NCBI GenBank assembly: GCA_031002005.1
Contig: CM061919.1
Span: forward strand, 13,401,687-13,465,686
Source of the DNA: Vandiemenella viatica
Lineage: Eukaryota; Arthropoda; Insecta; Orthoptera; Morabidae
Direction of reading: 5' to 3'
DNA length: 64,000 bases
The notes below the pieces were generated by a model that had not been told where the DNA came from, searched no databases, and was given only the letters and a program-made list of their open reading frames with translations. The position numbers and the translations under genes were made by a program. Each line of letters begins with the position of its first letter. The first letter of the stretch is position 1. This document shows, in pieces, positions 42,820 to 54,019 of this stretch.

Positions 42820-45211
42820 CTCACAGACACTCGGTGGGAGAAGCAGTTCCCAAGAATAACTTCATTCCAGCCCCGGCCGGGCCAGACGTGTGGAGTGCAT
42901 ACTGCTCGCTCACATTCCTTTTCTGGCGGATACGGGTCCCACCTGCACTCGGATTTGCATCCGTCACTAGCACAACTTATACGGATCCGCGGATTCGTAT
43001 CCATCCAGACCTACCCAGCTCCAACTCTCAGCATGAGAAGACGGGCTTTGCCTTCATTCCCCTCGCGTCGGGACTCAACTTGTCTTCTTTTTCTGACAAA
43101 GTTCCACTTAGCTTCCTAATTCTAACGACCTACCAACTTTTGCTTAGTGAATTAGCGTGCAGGCACTGACATATTCTTACTAACACGTCCATCAATTTTA
43201 TGACCTTAGCTTTTACTTCAGTACAGCTACTGAAATTAAGAATTAATTAATTCTACATACCGTCTGTGAAGAAGGTCACGACATATATGTGCGTTTAATA
43301 GCCAGAAATCAGTAGGCTATAATAGGTCACGTAGATATTTAGTCCTCAATAATTGCAGCTTTGTAATAAATATTATTCCCACAACATGTTTTTAACCAGG
43401 GCTTCGCCGGATGTGTTTTATGATGTCATCAGCCCCGAGAGAGGGTTGTGAGCAAAAGACAGAAGAGAACTGGATTTGTTTTTCCGTTTGCCATTTGACG
43501 CTCTTGCAGAATATGTATACGCACGGAAGATTTAAACCAGCAGTTGGCGATTCATAAATGAAAGTATGATAATTGGCGACCTTCTACGAATTACATAACA
43601 GGGGAAGTTTATTTCTTAATAACTCTGTCACACGGGATTTGAGCAGTTATTTAAGAGACATATTATCAAGGACATAATGGATGGGTTGGTAAAAGCGGAT
43701 GAGCAGTTCTGTGTATTTTTTTTTTCTCCTCCTTTCCTTCTGAATTCACATTGTATGCAATGCATTAATCATGTTTTACTGCATCGTTTGTGTCTACCTT
43801 TTCTTTCCACTGATTGAGAAAGTTTATGTTTGTTGATGACAAACAGGTATACTTCAGTATTGTTCATATGGCTTCTCTGAAGCAATATTTAACATACGAA
43901 CGAAAACATTGCTTTATTTGTATGTATATGAACTGCTATATAAACTCCCCAATAAAAGCGTATTGATATACAATAATTTCAAAATTTACGGTTTTGTTCT
44001 TTGTATGATGTTCGAAATATGATACTAATCAGGATGAAAAGTATTATACACGTTAACTGGAGAAATAGGCTATGAGTATGCTAAATCAGTTCATTAGATT
44101 TTCCAGAAGCGCACACAGGTAGACAAAAATTTGACATGAAAAATAAATTTTAACCAGGATAAAATATATCATGTATCCTAAAAGGTAACAAAAGCTGTTA
44201 TTACTTAAAGTTTCGTTGAAATCCATTCATTGGTGTCTGCATGATAAGAGGACAGTCAGACAAGAATTTCTAAATTTAGGTTCATGGACTTTGTCACGTG
44301 TCGGGGTAGAAAGTATCCTATACCTTGACTGTAGACATGACTGTTTGCAGTTTAGCTAAAACCGGTATATCAGTTTCAGCGTGATGCGAGGACAAACAGT
44401 TCTAAATTTTACGGTTTCCGCATCTCTATCATCAGTGGTTTCCATTGCTATTAACCTTTTTTGAAACAAATTTAATGTCATGCACAATTTTTCTACAATT
44501 TTATTACATAATATAGAGAAGGATCCTCCCAAGTCATCCGAAATGTGAAGGCATAAGCCATTAGAGATAAGCAACATTTTTGGCAGTGGTATCTAATGAA
44601 GACGTTTCGGTATATCTACACGTTTCCTTTTTAAGCGCGAGCTGCGGGTGAGGTGCAGGTGCGTACAGTGATATCCGTGTCCGGCCTGTGAGTTGGATCG
44701 TGTCGGCGAGGAGTTGGACCTACTTTACGTGAGTTCGAGTCTGCACAAGATCGATTGCCGACGGGCGCTGGCTGTCAGCTTGCTTGTTGGTACGAGAGAG
44801 GCAGTGACAGCTATCTAACAGAGACTCTCAGATCCACTTCTCTATAACGCAAACAAAATATTACCAGTAAAAATATTCAACCCAAAATTTCATTGCAAGC
44901 TCTGCCAATAACTTTTTGCTTGTTTTCAGAGGTTTATGAATGTCCTCAATCAAGTTCTAACGCCGTGTAGAGACATCACTTTTTGTAGTGGATGTTCTTT
45001 TGAGTTGATTTTAGTTTAATTGCGTTTTTTGGTATTCCCATGAGACAATTTCCCTATATCGACAACTTAAGTATTTTTATGTCTTTAATTCTTTCAGTTA
45101 AGTTTCCTCACCCAGCGGCTTTTGCCTTTTACAAATTGTAATTTGAAAATATTTCTGTGTTTCAAGTAAATTTTTCAGTATTTGCGTTAGCAGTTGATTC
45201 CAGTTCCTTAA

Positions 45212-45215
<4 letters not shown>
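42820..45215. other. Gene-free interval
   Basis: No gene recognised. A GC-rich patch at about 44630-44830 resembles the other CpG-dense islands in the window. Confidence 0.4.

Positions 45216-45216
<1 letters not shown>

Positions 45217-45260
<44 letters not shown>
45217..45260. repeat. Poly(T) run of about 44
   Basis: A long uninterrupted T run lies just upstream of a LINE 3' fragment of the opposite orientation. It may be the A-tail of a separate minus-strand insertion, or slippage. Confidence 0.8.
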
Positions 45261-45265
<5 letters not shown>

Positions 45266-45299
45266 TCACTCTTTTATGCCTGAATTTGAGTAGAAGTTT

Positions 45300-46140
45300 G
45301 TGATGATGGTCATCTACTCTCTTCCACGTACTAGTTCTAATTCTTCAAGCAATATCCATCCCAGTCTCGTTACCCATGTGATGTTATTACAAACTTTCCT
45401 CATCTATCACCTATCCACACAACGAACAACCGTTCTCACCATGGTGTACCCCGTTGCTGAGTACTGTGCTTCAGTGTGGCAACGCAGTGCTCGCACTAAA
45501 ATAATCAACGTACTTCTGAACTAATGTATGAAAGTAATAACTGGCACACTAAAATCTACTCCAGTCCCCTGGTATATCTAATCAGCAATATACCACCTCC
45601 ACAGGTAAGACACCAAGAAGCAACGGCACGTGAGTGGATAAAACTACATCATCCTGATAATCCACAGGATCTCCCAATCCACGAGGTCTTAAATCCAGAA
45701 ACCCAGTAAGGCAACATGCGTTTGATTTTAATGTCAAGGAAAAATTGCTACAAAACTGGAACTCTGAATCTGCGAAACATCCAGATATTAAAGATCCCAC
45801 AACTGGACTACCGGGATTCCACCTGAAGAGAGACCAGTGGGTCAAAATAAATCGTCTAAGAACAGTTCACGCCAAAAGCAACGCCATGCTGTATAAGTGT
45901 TGTCTTCAGGATTCTCCTGCCTGTGACTGCGGAGATCATTCCCAGAGCGTGGAGCACATCATCAAGGAATGCCCTTAAGGAACTATGATGGACCATTTTT
46001 AGATGTCTTCAGTGCTACAACTTCCTTCATAGAATGGCTGCAACAACAGCAGTTTGTGAATTCCACCAACGTTATTATTGTTGTATATATTGTATATATT
46101 TATATGTATTACATTAGTTTGCTAGGTCATAAGAAAAAAA
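45300..46140 (+). pseudogene. Non-LTR ORF2 C-terminal remnant with zinc motif
   Basis: Pieces in several frames give MVYPVAEYCASVWQRSART, PPPQVRHQEATAREWIK, DPTTGLPGFHLKRDQW, INRLRTVHAKSN and CDCGDHSQSVEHIIKECP. This order, ending in C-x-C...H...C, is the C-terminal end of an arthropod LINE ORF2. I could not fix the clade. Stops and frameshifts occur at about 45.52, 45.71 and 45.98 kb. An A-rich end at about 46130-46140 marks the 3' terminus. No reverse transcriptase palm remains. Confidence 0.6.
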
Positions 46141-46149
46141 AACCTATTC

Positions 46150-47740
46150 AACAATGATTCACAACACAGTTCTATTATCATTTCAGTTTCTTATTGTGTT
46201 CTGTGGTATTTTGACCAAATAAATTCAACCATTATCCTTTGCATCTCCCTCTCCCCAAACTTCAGGATCCCATCATACAGCACTAAACCTCACATTTAGT
46301 ATCGTAATTTCACCACTTTCCTGACACATCCGCTCATCACCCTCTGTGGTAGATGAAGGATCTATGAACCTTTTCCGGTTACCTGTACAATGTGTTACAC
46401 AAAACTGAGTTATTACAAAATGTTATACAAATATATTTACAATTTAAGTCTGCAACAAACAATTCGTCCTGTACCTTACAAGCTTCAAGAATACTTTTTG
46501 TATCTGTATACGTACTACAGCTTCACTTTTTCTGTGTCGACATATCCAGTTACGTATCATGTCCAGACTCCAGTATGCCGTGTTCACAGTCTTCTTCCCT
46601 TTTAATCCCACTATATTGTATTGTGTCATTAGCAAACAACGTAAATTCCGACTGTAAATTATCAACACAATCATTCAGTAGAGTTCCGTCAGGTTGTCAG
46701 TTCGAATCTATCCTCGACAATTGTGGCAGGACGTTCGTTATATTTGAAAACATATCTAGATTTCTCTTCATCACGTTAATGCTGGATAAAGCTTAACATC
46801 GATCATTGTTTATTCACTATATTTTCAGCGCACACCGTCACTATTTGTGAAATAATTGTAGATCGTGAATAATAGTGTTTTGAGTAATGTTGTGTCTTTT
46901 TGTTGGACATCGTTAGAGGAAACCTATTAGCGAAGCAAGATTTTGAAATTATGAATCGCGAAGCAAGAAATTTAGATATAATTGCGTTAATAAAAGCTAC
47001 AAATAAGAATTTTGACTTATCTAAATTCACTGTGTTAATTTGCGACAATAGATGATATGAGAATAATTTAATAGTTAATGAATGGATATATTTATATATT
47101 CGAGCGAAAAGAAGAGTTTCCATTGGCTGAAAGTTTCGCGCAATATATGTTTCGACAGTTTAACGAGATGGTAGCGATACTAGCCGTGTGGGCGTCCAGC
47201 GCAGACCGACAAATATTTTCATTCGCGCAGGTTCACACCAGCCAGCGTAACGATTTGAGATCAGCTAGGCGTTCAAAATGACTCAGAGCTGTTAAAATAA
47301 GTTTCGCGAAATGGTGACCAATATTTCTATCAGCTTAATATGCTGATGTTAGTTACTTCGGAACTTCCTACTTCTTTTTAGTCTGCCACGTTCTGATGCT
47401 TGAAACTTGCTTTCTTTCACCAGAATATTCTGGTGATGGACTCTAATTTTATTTTCAAAACTAATTCATCAGTATTTGGAGTTATTTGCTGTAAACAGAA
47501 TATAAAGATCAAAAAGTGAACTGAAACTATTTCGATCCTTTAGTACATAAAACCGGTTTACTTATACCGTGTAGATAGTTATTCTCTTTGTTACTGGGAG
47601 TGACTACAGAATTCAGAATAAAGCATGTATCATCTGAGCAGCCCTGCAACTAAGCAAATGCAATCAGCTAAACGACCACAATTCATTTAAATAAAAGAAC
47701 CAACAACGCAACAATAAACTTTTTAACGTATTTTTTTACT
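46150..47740. other. Gene-free interval
   Basis: A 134-residue frame at 46392-46796 has no recognisable domain and biased, low-complexity stretches. I do not call it a gene. Confidence 0.4.
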
Positions 47741-47749
47741 TGTATGCTA

Positions 47750-47750
<1 letters not shown>

Positions 47751-47819
<69 letters not shown>

Positions 47820-47826
47820 AAAAAAA
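47751..47826. repeat. Poly(A) followed by TAAA microsatellite
   Basis: About 37 A residues run into seven or so TAAA units and more A. This could be the tail of a decayed retroposon or simple slippage. Confidence 0.85.
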
Positions 47827-47829
47827 CCG

Positions 47830-48995
47830 GAACATTTACGAACATGCCATGCCACTTGACTGTGACTTTGAACTTGGGACCCCTACAAAACTACAGTGAA
47901 TTTATTAGAGTCCAGGAGGCATTATAGCTACCACAGCGCTTTGGATCTGAGCGCGAAAGTTTGTACGCCAGGCAGCTTTCATCAGAAATGACAACAAAAA
48001 CCGAAATTTCAGCCTGAATTATACTGGCATAGAGAAGATGTTTAAACATTAATTACTGAAAATTATTGCAGCCTAAGGACATTTAAGATATATTGAACTC
48101 TATAAATTGTTTAATAATTTCAATCAAAAATAAAGTTTTAAATAGTTTCTTTGAATGGTTTCGATTAATTTCTTTATCTTTTAATCAAAATTACCACTTT
48201 CTAGGCCATTGTGATGCATATTAAGAACCTAAAATTCTTCTGTTTGACCTGTTGTAATTACTTTTGGGTTTGATGCGATACTGAATTCTGATTGGTTTGT
48301 GCTCACTTTGTTTTCGAAAACATTATATTTTTAATGGTTTCGCGTATGCAGCGAGAAACGAAATGAATCTATAAAGTTTATTTGAAAATACTACGGGTCA
48401 GGTCCGAGATGTGGGTTCGTCTTACAACATATCAAACTCATCGTGATTATACTGTTTGAGTCAAATCCGGTAATAATCTGTAAAGAATCTGATTGTGTCT
48501 TGGTTTATCTTTGGGGACAGATGTGTGATATGTTTTAGAAACACTATTACCTTCGCTGACTTATAATGTATGTGGAAGTAGCTTGTCATTGAAAATATTA
48601 GTTTATACTTCGGCTAGAGTATAATTGCCAGGCGGCAGTGCGACCTGAAATTATGTAATACGAGGCCGCAGCCGGCAGTCACCTTGATGTGTTGTATTGT
48701 GAATACTGTGTCTTCTAACCGCTTTGATTTATGAAGAGCCAAAAGCGCTCTTTTCTGTGAACTTGTGAAACAGCTCGCAGCAATATCTCCACTTCTGACA
48801 GTTTTTGCAGCGAGTCACTTGAAATACTGATATTGCTTTTCCTCGGGATGTGAGTGTGTATGGAGACAAGGTGACAGGGCAGACGGAGATGGATCGATCG
48901 ACGTCGACTCGTGAGGACTGCGAGGGAACAGCTGACCAGCCTGAATACAGGCCAGTGGTCGGCGCCGCCTCTCACCTAACGATCACACGTGTAGG
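47830..48995. other. Gene-free interval
   Basis: AT-rich, with no supported feature. A short GC-richer patch at 48.85-48.98 kb precedes the SINE-C copy. Confidence 0.4.
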
Positions 48996-48999
48996 TCTG

Positions 49000-49190
49000 T
49001 TGGCTCAGTGATCCAAAGGTCCCCGGTTCCAATCCCTGTCTCGGCGGCGATTTTCTAACGTCCTTAATCCGACATTCGCCTCTGGCACAGCTTGTTGTGT
49101 AATGTGAAGTACGCCAGAACGATTCCGTGGTTCGGGTTCCACGTTAAACTGTAAGTCCCATACACCCGGTAGGATTACAGGGTTAGATAA
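49000..49190 (+). mobile_element. SINE-C copy
   Basis: tRNA-like head with TTGGCTCAGTGATC and box-B-like CCCCGGTTCCAATCC. The body has AATCCGACATTCGCCTCTGG, GTGTAATGTGAAG and GGTTCCACGTTAAACTG. The body aligns with the minus-strand copy at 51.2 kb. Confidence 0.65.
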
Positions 49191-49475
49191 TGGCGACTAC
49201 GATAGAGGTGGAATGTGCAGCCCGTAAAAAAACCTGTGACCAGGTCAATACGTCCACACGAGCCTTTACCTCGACTCGTCTTTAAAGCTACGCGGCGCGA
49301 CTCGTATCTGCTCCCAGTCGAGCGGTGCTCTGGTTGAGAGACAGTTTCTAGCGCCACGTGTGTGAACGGGTGGTATTGTTAACCTTCTAATTTTTTCCAT
49401 TTTTAATAAAAAAAGGCAGAAGAAACGTTGATAAAGGCATTCAGGTAGCACGAAGAGCTTTTCTACACAAAACGT
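49190..49475. other. Unassigned DNA
   Basis: Nothing recognised. Confidence 0.35.
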
Positions 49476-50400
49476 TCAAATTATATTAAGACAAAACTGA
49501 AGAATCGGACTTGGGGTGTCACAGCAAATAATTTTAATCTGAAAGAGGATACCCATATTTGTACCAGTAGCCATTCCACAATTTTCATCAATACATATCG
49601 TACATACTAATGAAAGGATTTTTCTAATTAGTACATCGAAAAGTAAGGTTCGTTCTACCATGTCCCTACATAACCCATAGAATGTAAAACTTATACGAAT
49701 TAACTGTGGTATGTTGTCAATATTTTCCAATCATAATGGACTGACTTTGCCACGGAACTGTACCTCAAATGTGGAAATACTCAGTGAAATTTTTCCTCAA
49801 TTTGAAAACAGGTGATGAAGTTTTTGTTCATGCAGTGATTGAGCTTGCTGCAATAGTTTGGTATCGTTTACATCTTCTGCTACCACTACTAAGTGTAGTA
49901 AGTTGCTGTTCAAATTGGGAGCTGATTTCATAATATCTTTCACCATGTTCAATTTGTTATCAAATGGTTTACTGAACACACGAAACCATGAAGACAGTAT
50001 ATCGAAGTGCATTCCGTGGTTTGTCGAGCTCGAAAAATTCAGGCATTGAAAACTTTGTTTTGATAATTCAAGTTACATGCTTCCTTGGATATAGTCCCAT
50101 TATATTTTCTGATAAAAGAAAGACCTTGTCTCCAGAAAAACTTGCTTCGCAGTCGTAGGTATACTTTCACGAAACAGAAGTATTAACATGTGTTTCATTA
50201 ATTTCATGCCAGATGCACTACTAACAAATACATTTTCATCGATGAATAGCTCCAGTATCAACGGTGATGAATTTGTAATCCGCATTCACTGCTTTTCCTT
50301 TTAGACAAAATATACTCGTTAGGCTATTGAAATTTCTTATTCAGCAAGGTATAAAGCAAATTCCATGTTCGGCATCATCTGATTCTAAATAATGACATAT
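49476..50400 (-). pseudogene. PIF/Harbinger-type transposase remnant
   Basis: Read downward on the minus strand, KGKAVNADYKFITVDTGA (in the first frame, about 50.25-50.33 kb) resembles the A-D-x-x-Y-x-F-x-x-V-D-x-G catalytic block of PIF/Harbinger transposases. After a shift, ENVFVSSASGMKLM and SIPTTAK fit the region after S-D-x-x-[IV]-F. Then HFDILSSWFRVFSKPFDNKL and VKDIMKSA fit the usual F-G-I-L-x-x-R-[FW]-R-[IV]-F block. From 50285 to 49476 a single frame contains only about four stops in 270 codons, far fewer than chance in AT-rich DNA. The part below 49.8 kb has no assigned domain. Dead, and no terminal repeats were found. Confidence 0.5.
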
Positions 50401-50439
50401 GTTAATAATATCAACAAATGTTTTCTTCGCGTGTCGTAT

Positions 50440-50680
50440 ACTTTCAGACGCGCGTGGTACGGGCGCCACTTGGAAACTGCGTCTCAGTATGCGGACCACC
50501 ACGCTACGCGTGTCTCACGCGCTCGTCATCTTACACGCACTCAGGATTGGAGAAATTGTTATGCTGCATGGCCAAAGTGTCATTTCGGGTGCAAGGAAGG
50601 TGGCACGTCACCAGCTTGGTTTCGTTCCGCCTGCTGGCAGGATAACGTGTGACTCGTTGAAGCTACTGCGGCTGCTGTCT
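50440..50680. promoter_or_regulatory. CpG-dense patch without a gene
   Basis: Several overlapping open frames reflect its high GC and few stops. No domain is recognisable. It ends at a SINE-B copy. Confidence 0.25.
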
Positions 50681-50772
50681 AGGAGTGCGGGGTTGGCGAA
50701 ACAGCTTCGCGCTGCAGGGGTCACCGGTTCGACTCAGGGCCAGGGCGTGATTGGTTTTAATTGAGTTTCGTT
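50680..50772 (+). mobile_element. SINE-B copy
   Basis: GGTTGGCGAAACAGCTTCGC, then GGTTCGACTC (box B) and GTGATTGGTTTTAATTGAG. Head and tail match the minus-strand copy at 17.0 kb, including GCTGCAGGGGTCACCGG against GTTGCAGGGGTCGCCGG. Confidence 0.6.
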
Positions 50773-50774
50773 TC

Positions 50775-51150
50775 TTTACTGTGTTATCCTCTCAATGGTG
50801 GCTGTTAGTAACATTGGAAAAGCATAAAGCTAAATAAAACAACAAAGTACGCTGAGAGTTTGGAGAATAAAGGCAAGGACAAATGTCAAATAATGATAAT
50901 AATAATACTCGACTGAAATGGTTGTTGCGAAGTTGTATTGTTGGGTAAGGTTTCATTTCAAATTGAGCCAAAGCATGGTGGCGTATAATTGTCAGAAGGA
51001 TTAGAAGAATTATAAAAATCGTGAGTGGTAGGAAAGAGCAACCCCGCAGCAAAAATAATTAAGTAAATCAAAACATAGTATGGCATTATAGCCATGGAGA
51101 TCCAGAAGGATTATTTGACGGCAAATTAAACAGTTTTTGATTCACCTCCA
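50775..51150. other. Gene-free interval
   Basis: No supported feature. Confidence 0.4.
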
Positions 51151-51154
51151 GTAG

Positions 51155-51380
51155 CTAGTTAAAATAACTTGGTAATACTTCTGGGTATAGGTGACCTATA
51201 GCTTAACGTGGAATCCGAATAACGGAAACGTTCTTACATATTTCGAATTACACAGTAAGATGCGCCAGATATGAAGGTCGGATTATCGGTGTTCAGCCGA
51301 GATAGGGACTCGAACCGGGGACCTTTCGATCTGCAGTAATACCCCTTAACCACTGAGCCACCAGGTCAGCGCACAGATGT
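51155..51380 (-). mobile_element. SINE-C copy with strong box A and B
   Basis: On the minus strand GGTGGCTCAGTGGTTAAGG (box A) and CCGGTTCGAGTCC (box B) are followed by a body with AATCCGACCTTCATATCTGG, GTGTAATTCGAAATATG and GGATTCCACGTTAAGC. It is the best-preserved copy of the family here. Confidence 0.7.
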
Positions 51381-51384
51381 ATAA

Positions 51385-52625
51385 CATCCCATATGATAGA
51401 GTTTACAGTGATGGTAAGACTTGAAAACACAGGAACCACCAAGCAGCAGTTATAGAGAGAGAAAAGCCACTCGGCACGGTAAATAAAGATACTTTTATCT
51501 CCTGTAATATCTGCGTCTAAGCTTCCGCAAATACTGTTTACGAACTTTTTACTAATCCTATCCGAGCGAGGTTTAGGATGCTGTTGGTTCATGCAATGAA
51601 CTAGGACCTAGCAATCATGCAGTATGTTTACTATATTTTGCTGTTGTTTCAATAAACTTAATTGTGTTTTAGCGTTCTTTGTTAAACAGGTCAATCAAGA
51701 CAGCATTACTCGCATCAAAAATTATTTTTTTTTACTAGATAAAAGTTTGGAAATTTTTTTTTCATTCATTTGTCTTGTGATTCTTCTGAACTGTCAGCAA
51801 CATACTACGTATAAATCACTGGAGATTTCATCTACATTTCCAGAACTTACACTGAAGCACACGCCTCAGGGTATCATGTTGACTCCCAAATAAACCATAC
51901 CATTTAAAAAAAAAATTATCCAATTACCAATCGCATTATTTTGAGCATGATTTGATGCAAAGTGGATCTGAAACGTTTTATACTGAATTTAAGAAAATCC
52001 TTCGATACAATCTTTGAGTAAACGATTCTGACTGAAACTGAAGCCTTTAAATTTTATGGGAAAATGTTTGTACCCCTCGTAACCACATACATTTTCTGGA
52101 ATATTTGGGGCCACTTAACCTTTATTCCGCTTTTTCTCGCACTATTCTGTATCACGATTAGTAGTGAGAGTAGTTTGTCAGTTGATTATCACCACATTTG
52201 AATTAATTCTTATCATGACACACTAACAAAGAAGCAGTTTTAAAAAGGGACAGTGCTGAATTCTTGAACCGGTGTAGCATTAAAAAATTCATGTTTAAAA
52301 GACAACTATTAAACGATAAATAAATAAGCACTGTTCATGCTGAGTGTTGATAAGGTTAGTTTGTCCACGAGGCGCGTAGAGACCTGTAGTAATTTCTCCC
52401 ACCCCGCAAGAGCATTCTATTGAAACACTGACATCCACTAATTATCGCGGATTTTACGTATGTAATCATGTTCTATTGTGTATAGGAAGCAATTAATTTC
52501 AATTTGATGGCAAAAATTATTTCGATAGAAGTTAAGAGTAGTAAAATAATGAGAAGGATCTCTTGCCCTATGGCTGTCACGAGATTCCGACAGAATCAAA
52601 GATGGCAGCTTTGTTTTTATTCGAG
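51385..52625. other. Gene-free interval
   Basis: AT-rich, no supported gene. The upstream boundary of the CR1-like element is not defined and may lie near 52.60 kb. Confidence 0.4.
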
Positions 52626-52629
52626 TACT

Positions 52630-52920
52630 TGAGCCTCCGCAGCCGTAGCAGCAGTAGCCAACTTTTGTGTGTGATTTAAATTGTGCTAGTTTTTGTCGTT
52701 ATCTTTGAATATTTCCTGTTTTGGTAGTGTGCCAGTCAGTTGAGCCTCCGCAGCCGTAGCAGCAGTAACCAACATTTGTGTGTGATTTAAATTGTGCTAG
52801 TTTTTGTCGTTATCTTTGAATATTTCCTGTTTAGGTAGTGTGCCAGTCAGTTGAGGCTCCGCAGCCGTAGCAGCAGTAGCCACGAGCCTTAGCAGCCGTT
52901 AGTAGCGGTCGCCGATTTTT
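52630..52920 (+). repeat. 111-bp tandem repeats in the CR1-like leader
   Basis: Units start TGAGCCTCCGCAGCCGTAGC at 52630 and 52741, with a third partial unit (TGAGGCTCC) at 52852. The spacing is exactly 111 bp each time. Leader repeats of this kind commonly act as promoter monomers in LINEs. That role is inferred here. Confidence 0.9.
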
Positions 52921-52962
52921 GTGTATTCATTTGTAGTTCGGTTTTTGCCTGTTTCAGGTGAC

Positions 52963-53889
52963 ATGGCTTGTGCAAAGTGTTCTGATAGGCGTTTGGTTCT
53001 CGAGGAGATTCTTAATACTATGGCGTCTCTTCAAGCGCAGGTATGGAGCATCCTAGACGAGGAGCGGCAGTGCGTCGAAGAAATTCCACAGCCAACTGTA
53101 GTGGAATCGGCAAGTTTGGATTTTCAGGTTCCAGTTGCAGAAAACGTCTGGCATCGTGTGGATCGGAGAAAGGCGTCGAAATTCACAATTAGCCGAAGGG
53201 AAAATGATACCTTGCCCCTAAGTAACGCGTTTTCTGTGTTGCAGGAAGTAGTAGATTCAAGCGCGAATGGCCCAGAAGAGCAGCAGGGAAGATTTACTCG
53301 CAGACCCCGAACCTTGCCAGGAAAAGGTTTACTGGTCATTGGCAGCTCCAACGTGCGACGGCTGGAGAAACCGCTGCGGGAATTAGCCACGAAGAACGGT
53401 GCAGATCCTCATACTAACGTTCATTCCGTTTCTCTTTCAGGAGCAACCGTACCACGTGTCATGGAGTCCATTCCAAAAGCGATTAGGGAATCGAACTGCC
53501 GCCAGTTAAGAGTAGCTGCGCACGTCGGCACTAATGACTCGTGTCGTGTTTCTGTTCCAGATATAGTTAAATCCATGGACAAGTTGGGCCGAAAGGCGTA
53601 TGAAGCCGCCCGGGAAAATTCAGTTTCATTACAGTTCTCAATTTGTAGTGTGGTGCCGCGTGTCGATTGTGGGGAGGCTGTGTGGTGGAAGATCTATAAT
53701 TTAAATAGTAATTTGCAGGAGCTGTGTCGCAAAAACAACTGGGGCTTCGTCGACCTTCGTCCGATGATAGCTGCCAGCTGGGACGCATTTGACAGGTCGG
53801 GCGTCCACTACACACCTAGAATGACGTCCAAGGTGGCTGCTAAAATATGGAACCGCCTTGATATGAATTATTTTTTAGGAACAGCGTGA
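52963..53889 (+). CDS. CR1-like ORF1, SGNH/GDSL-hydrolase-like protein
   Basis: An uninterrupted 308-residue frame starts at ATG 52963 (MACAKCSDRR). A short N-terminal region with C-A-K-C and a coiled stretch precedes a hydrophilic linker. From about residue 124 an SGNH-like domain follows: GLLVIGSSN with the putative nucleophile serine at 128-129, HVGTND at 187-192 (block III, with asparagine 191), and SGVH at 279-282, where histidine 282 could be catalytic. The usual aspartate three residues before that histidine is serine here. ORF1 proteins of CR1-type LINEs often carry such esterase domains. The stop lies at the start of ORF2 in another frame. Confidence 0.7.
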   Translation: MACAKCSDRRLVLEEILNTMASLQAQVWSILDEERQCVEEIPQPTVVESASLDFQVPVAENVWHRVDRRKASKFTISRRENDTLPLSNAFSVLQEVVDSSANGPEEQQGRFTRRPRTLPGKGLLVIGSSNVRRLEKPLRELATKNGADPHTNVHSVSLSGATVPRVMESIPKAIRESNCRQLRVAAHVGTNDSCRVSVPDIVKSMDKLGRKAYEAARENSVSLQFSICSVVPRVDCGEAVWWKIYNLNSNLQELCRKNNWGFVDLRPMIAASWDAFDRSGVHYTPRMTSKVAAKIWNRLDMNYFLGTA

Positions 53890-54019
53890 GGCCCGAGGAT
53901 CCTTCATTTCATCGAAGAGGATGTGCTGATAACATAGAAGCTGGTCCCGGTAGTGATGTCGCGAATAATTTTAATATTACAGCTCCAATTACTTCACCCG
54001 TTTATCGCTGGAGTGCGAG

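Noticed and set aside
46392..46796. 134-residue open frame
   Set aside because: No domain, no homologous copy in the window, low-complexity composition and no coding support.
47751..47826. Telomere-like or centromere-like simple repeat
   Set aside because: It is poly(A) with TAAA units. It is not the insect TTAGG telomere repeat.
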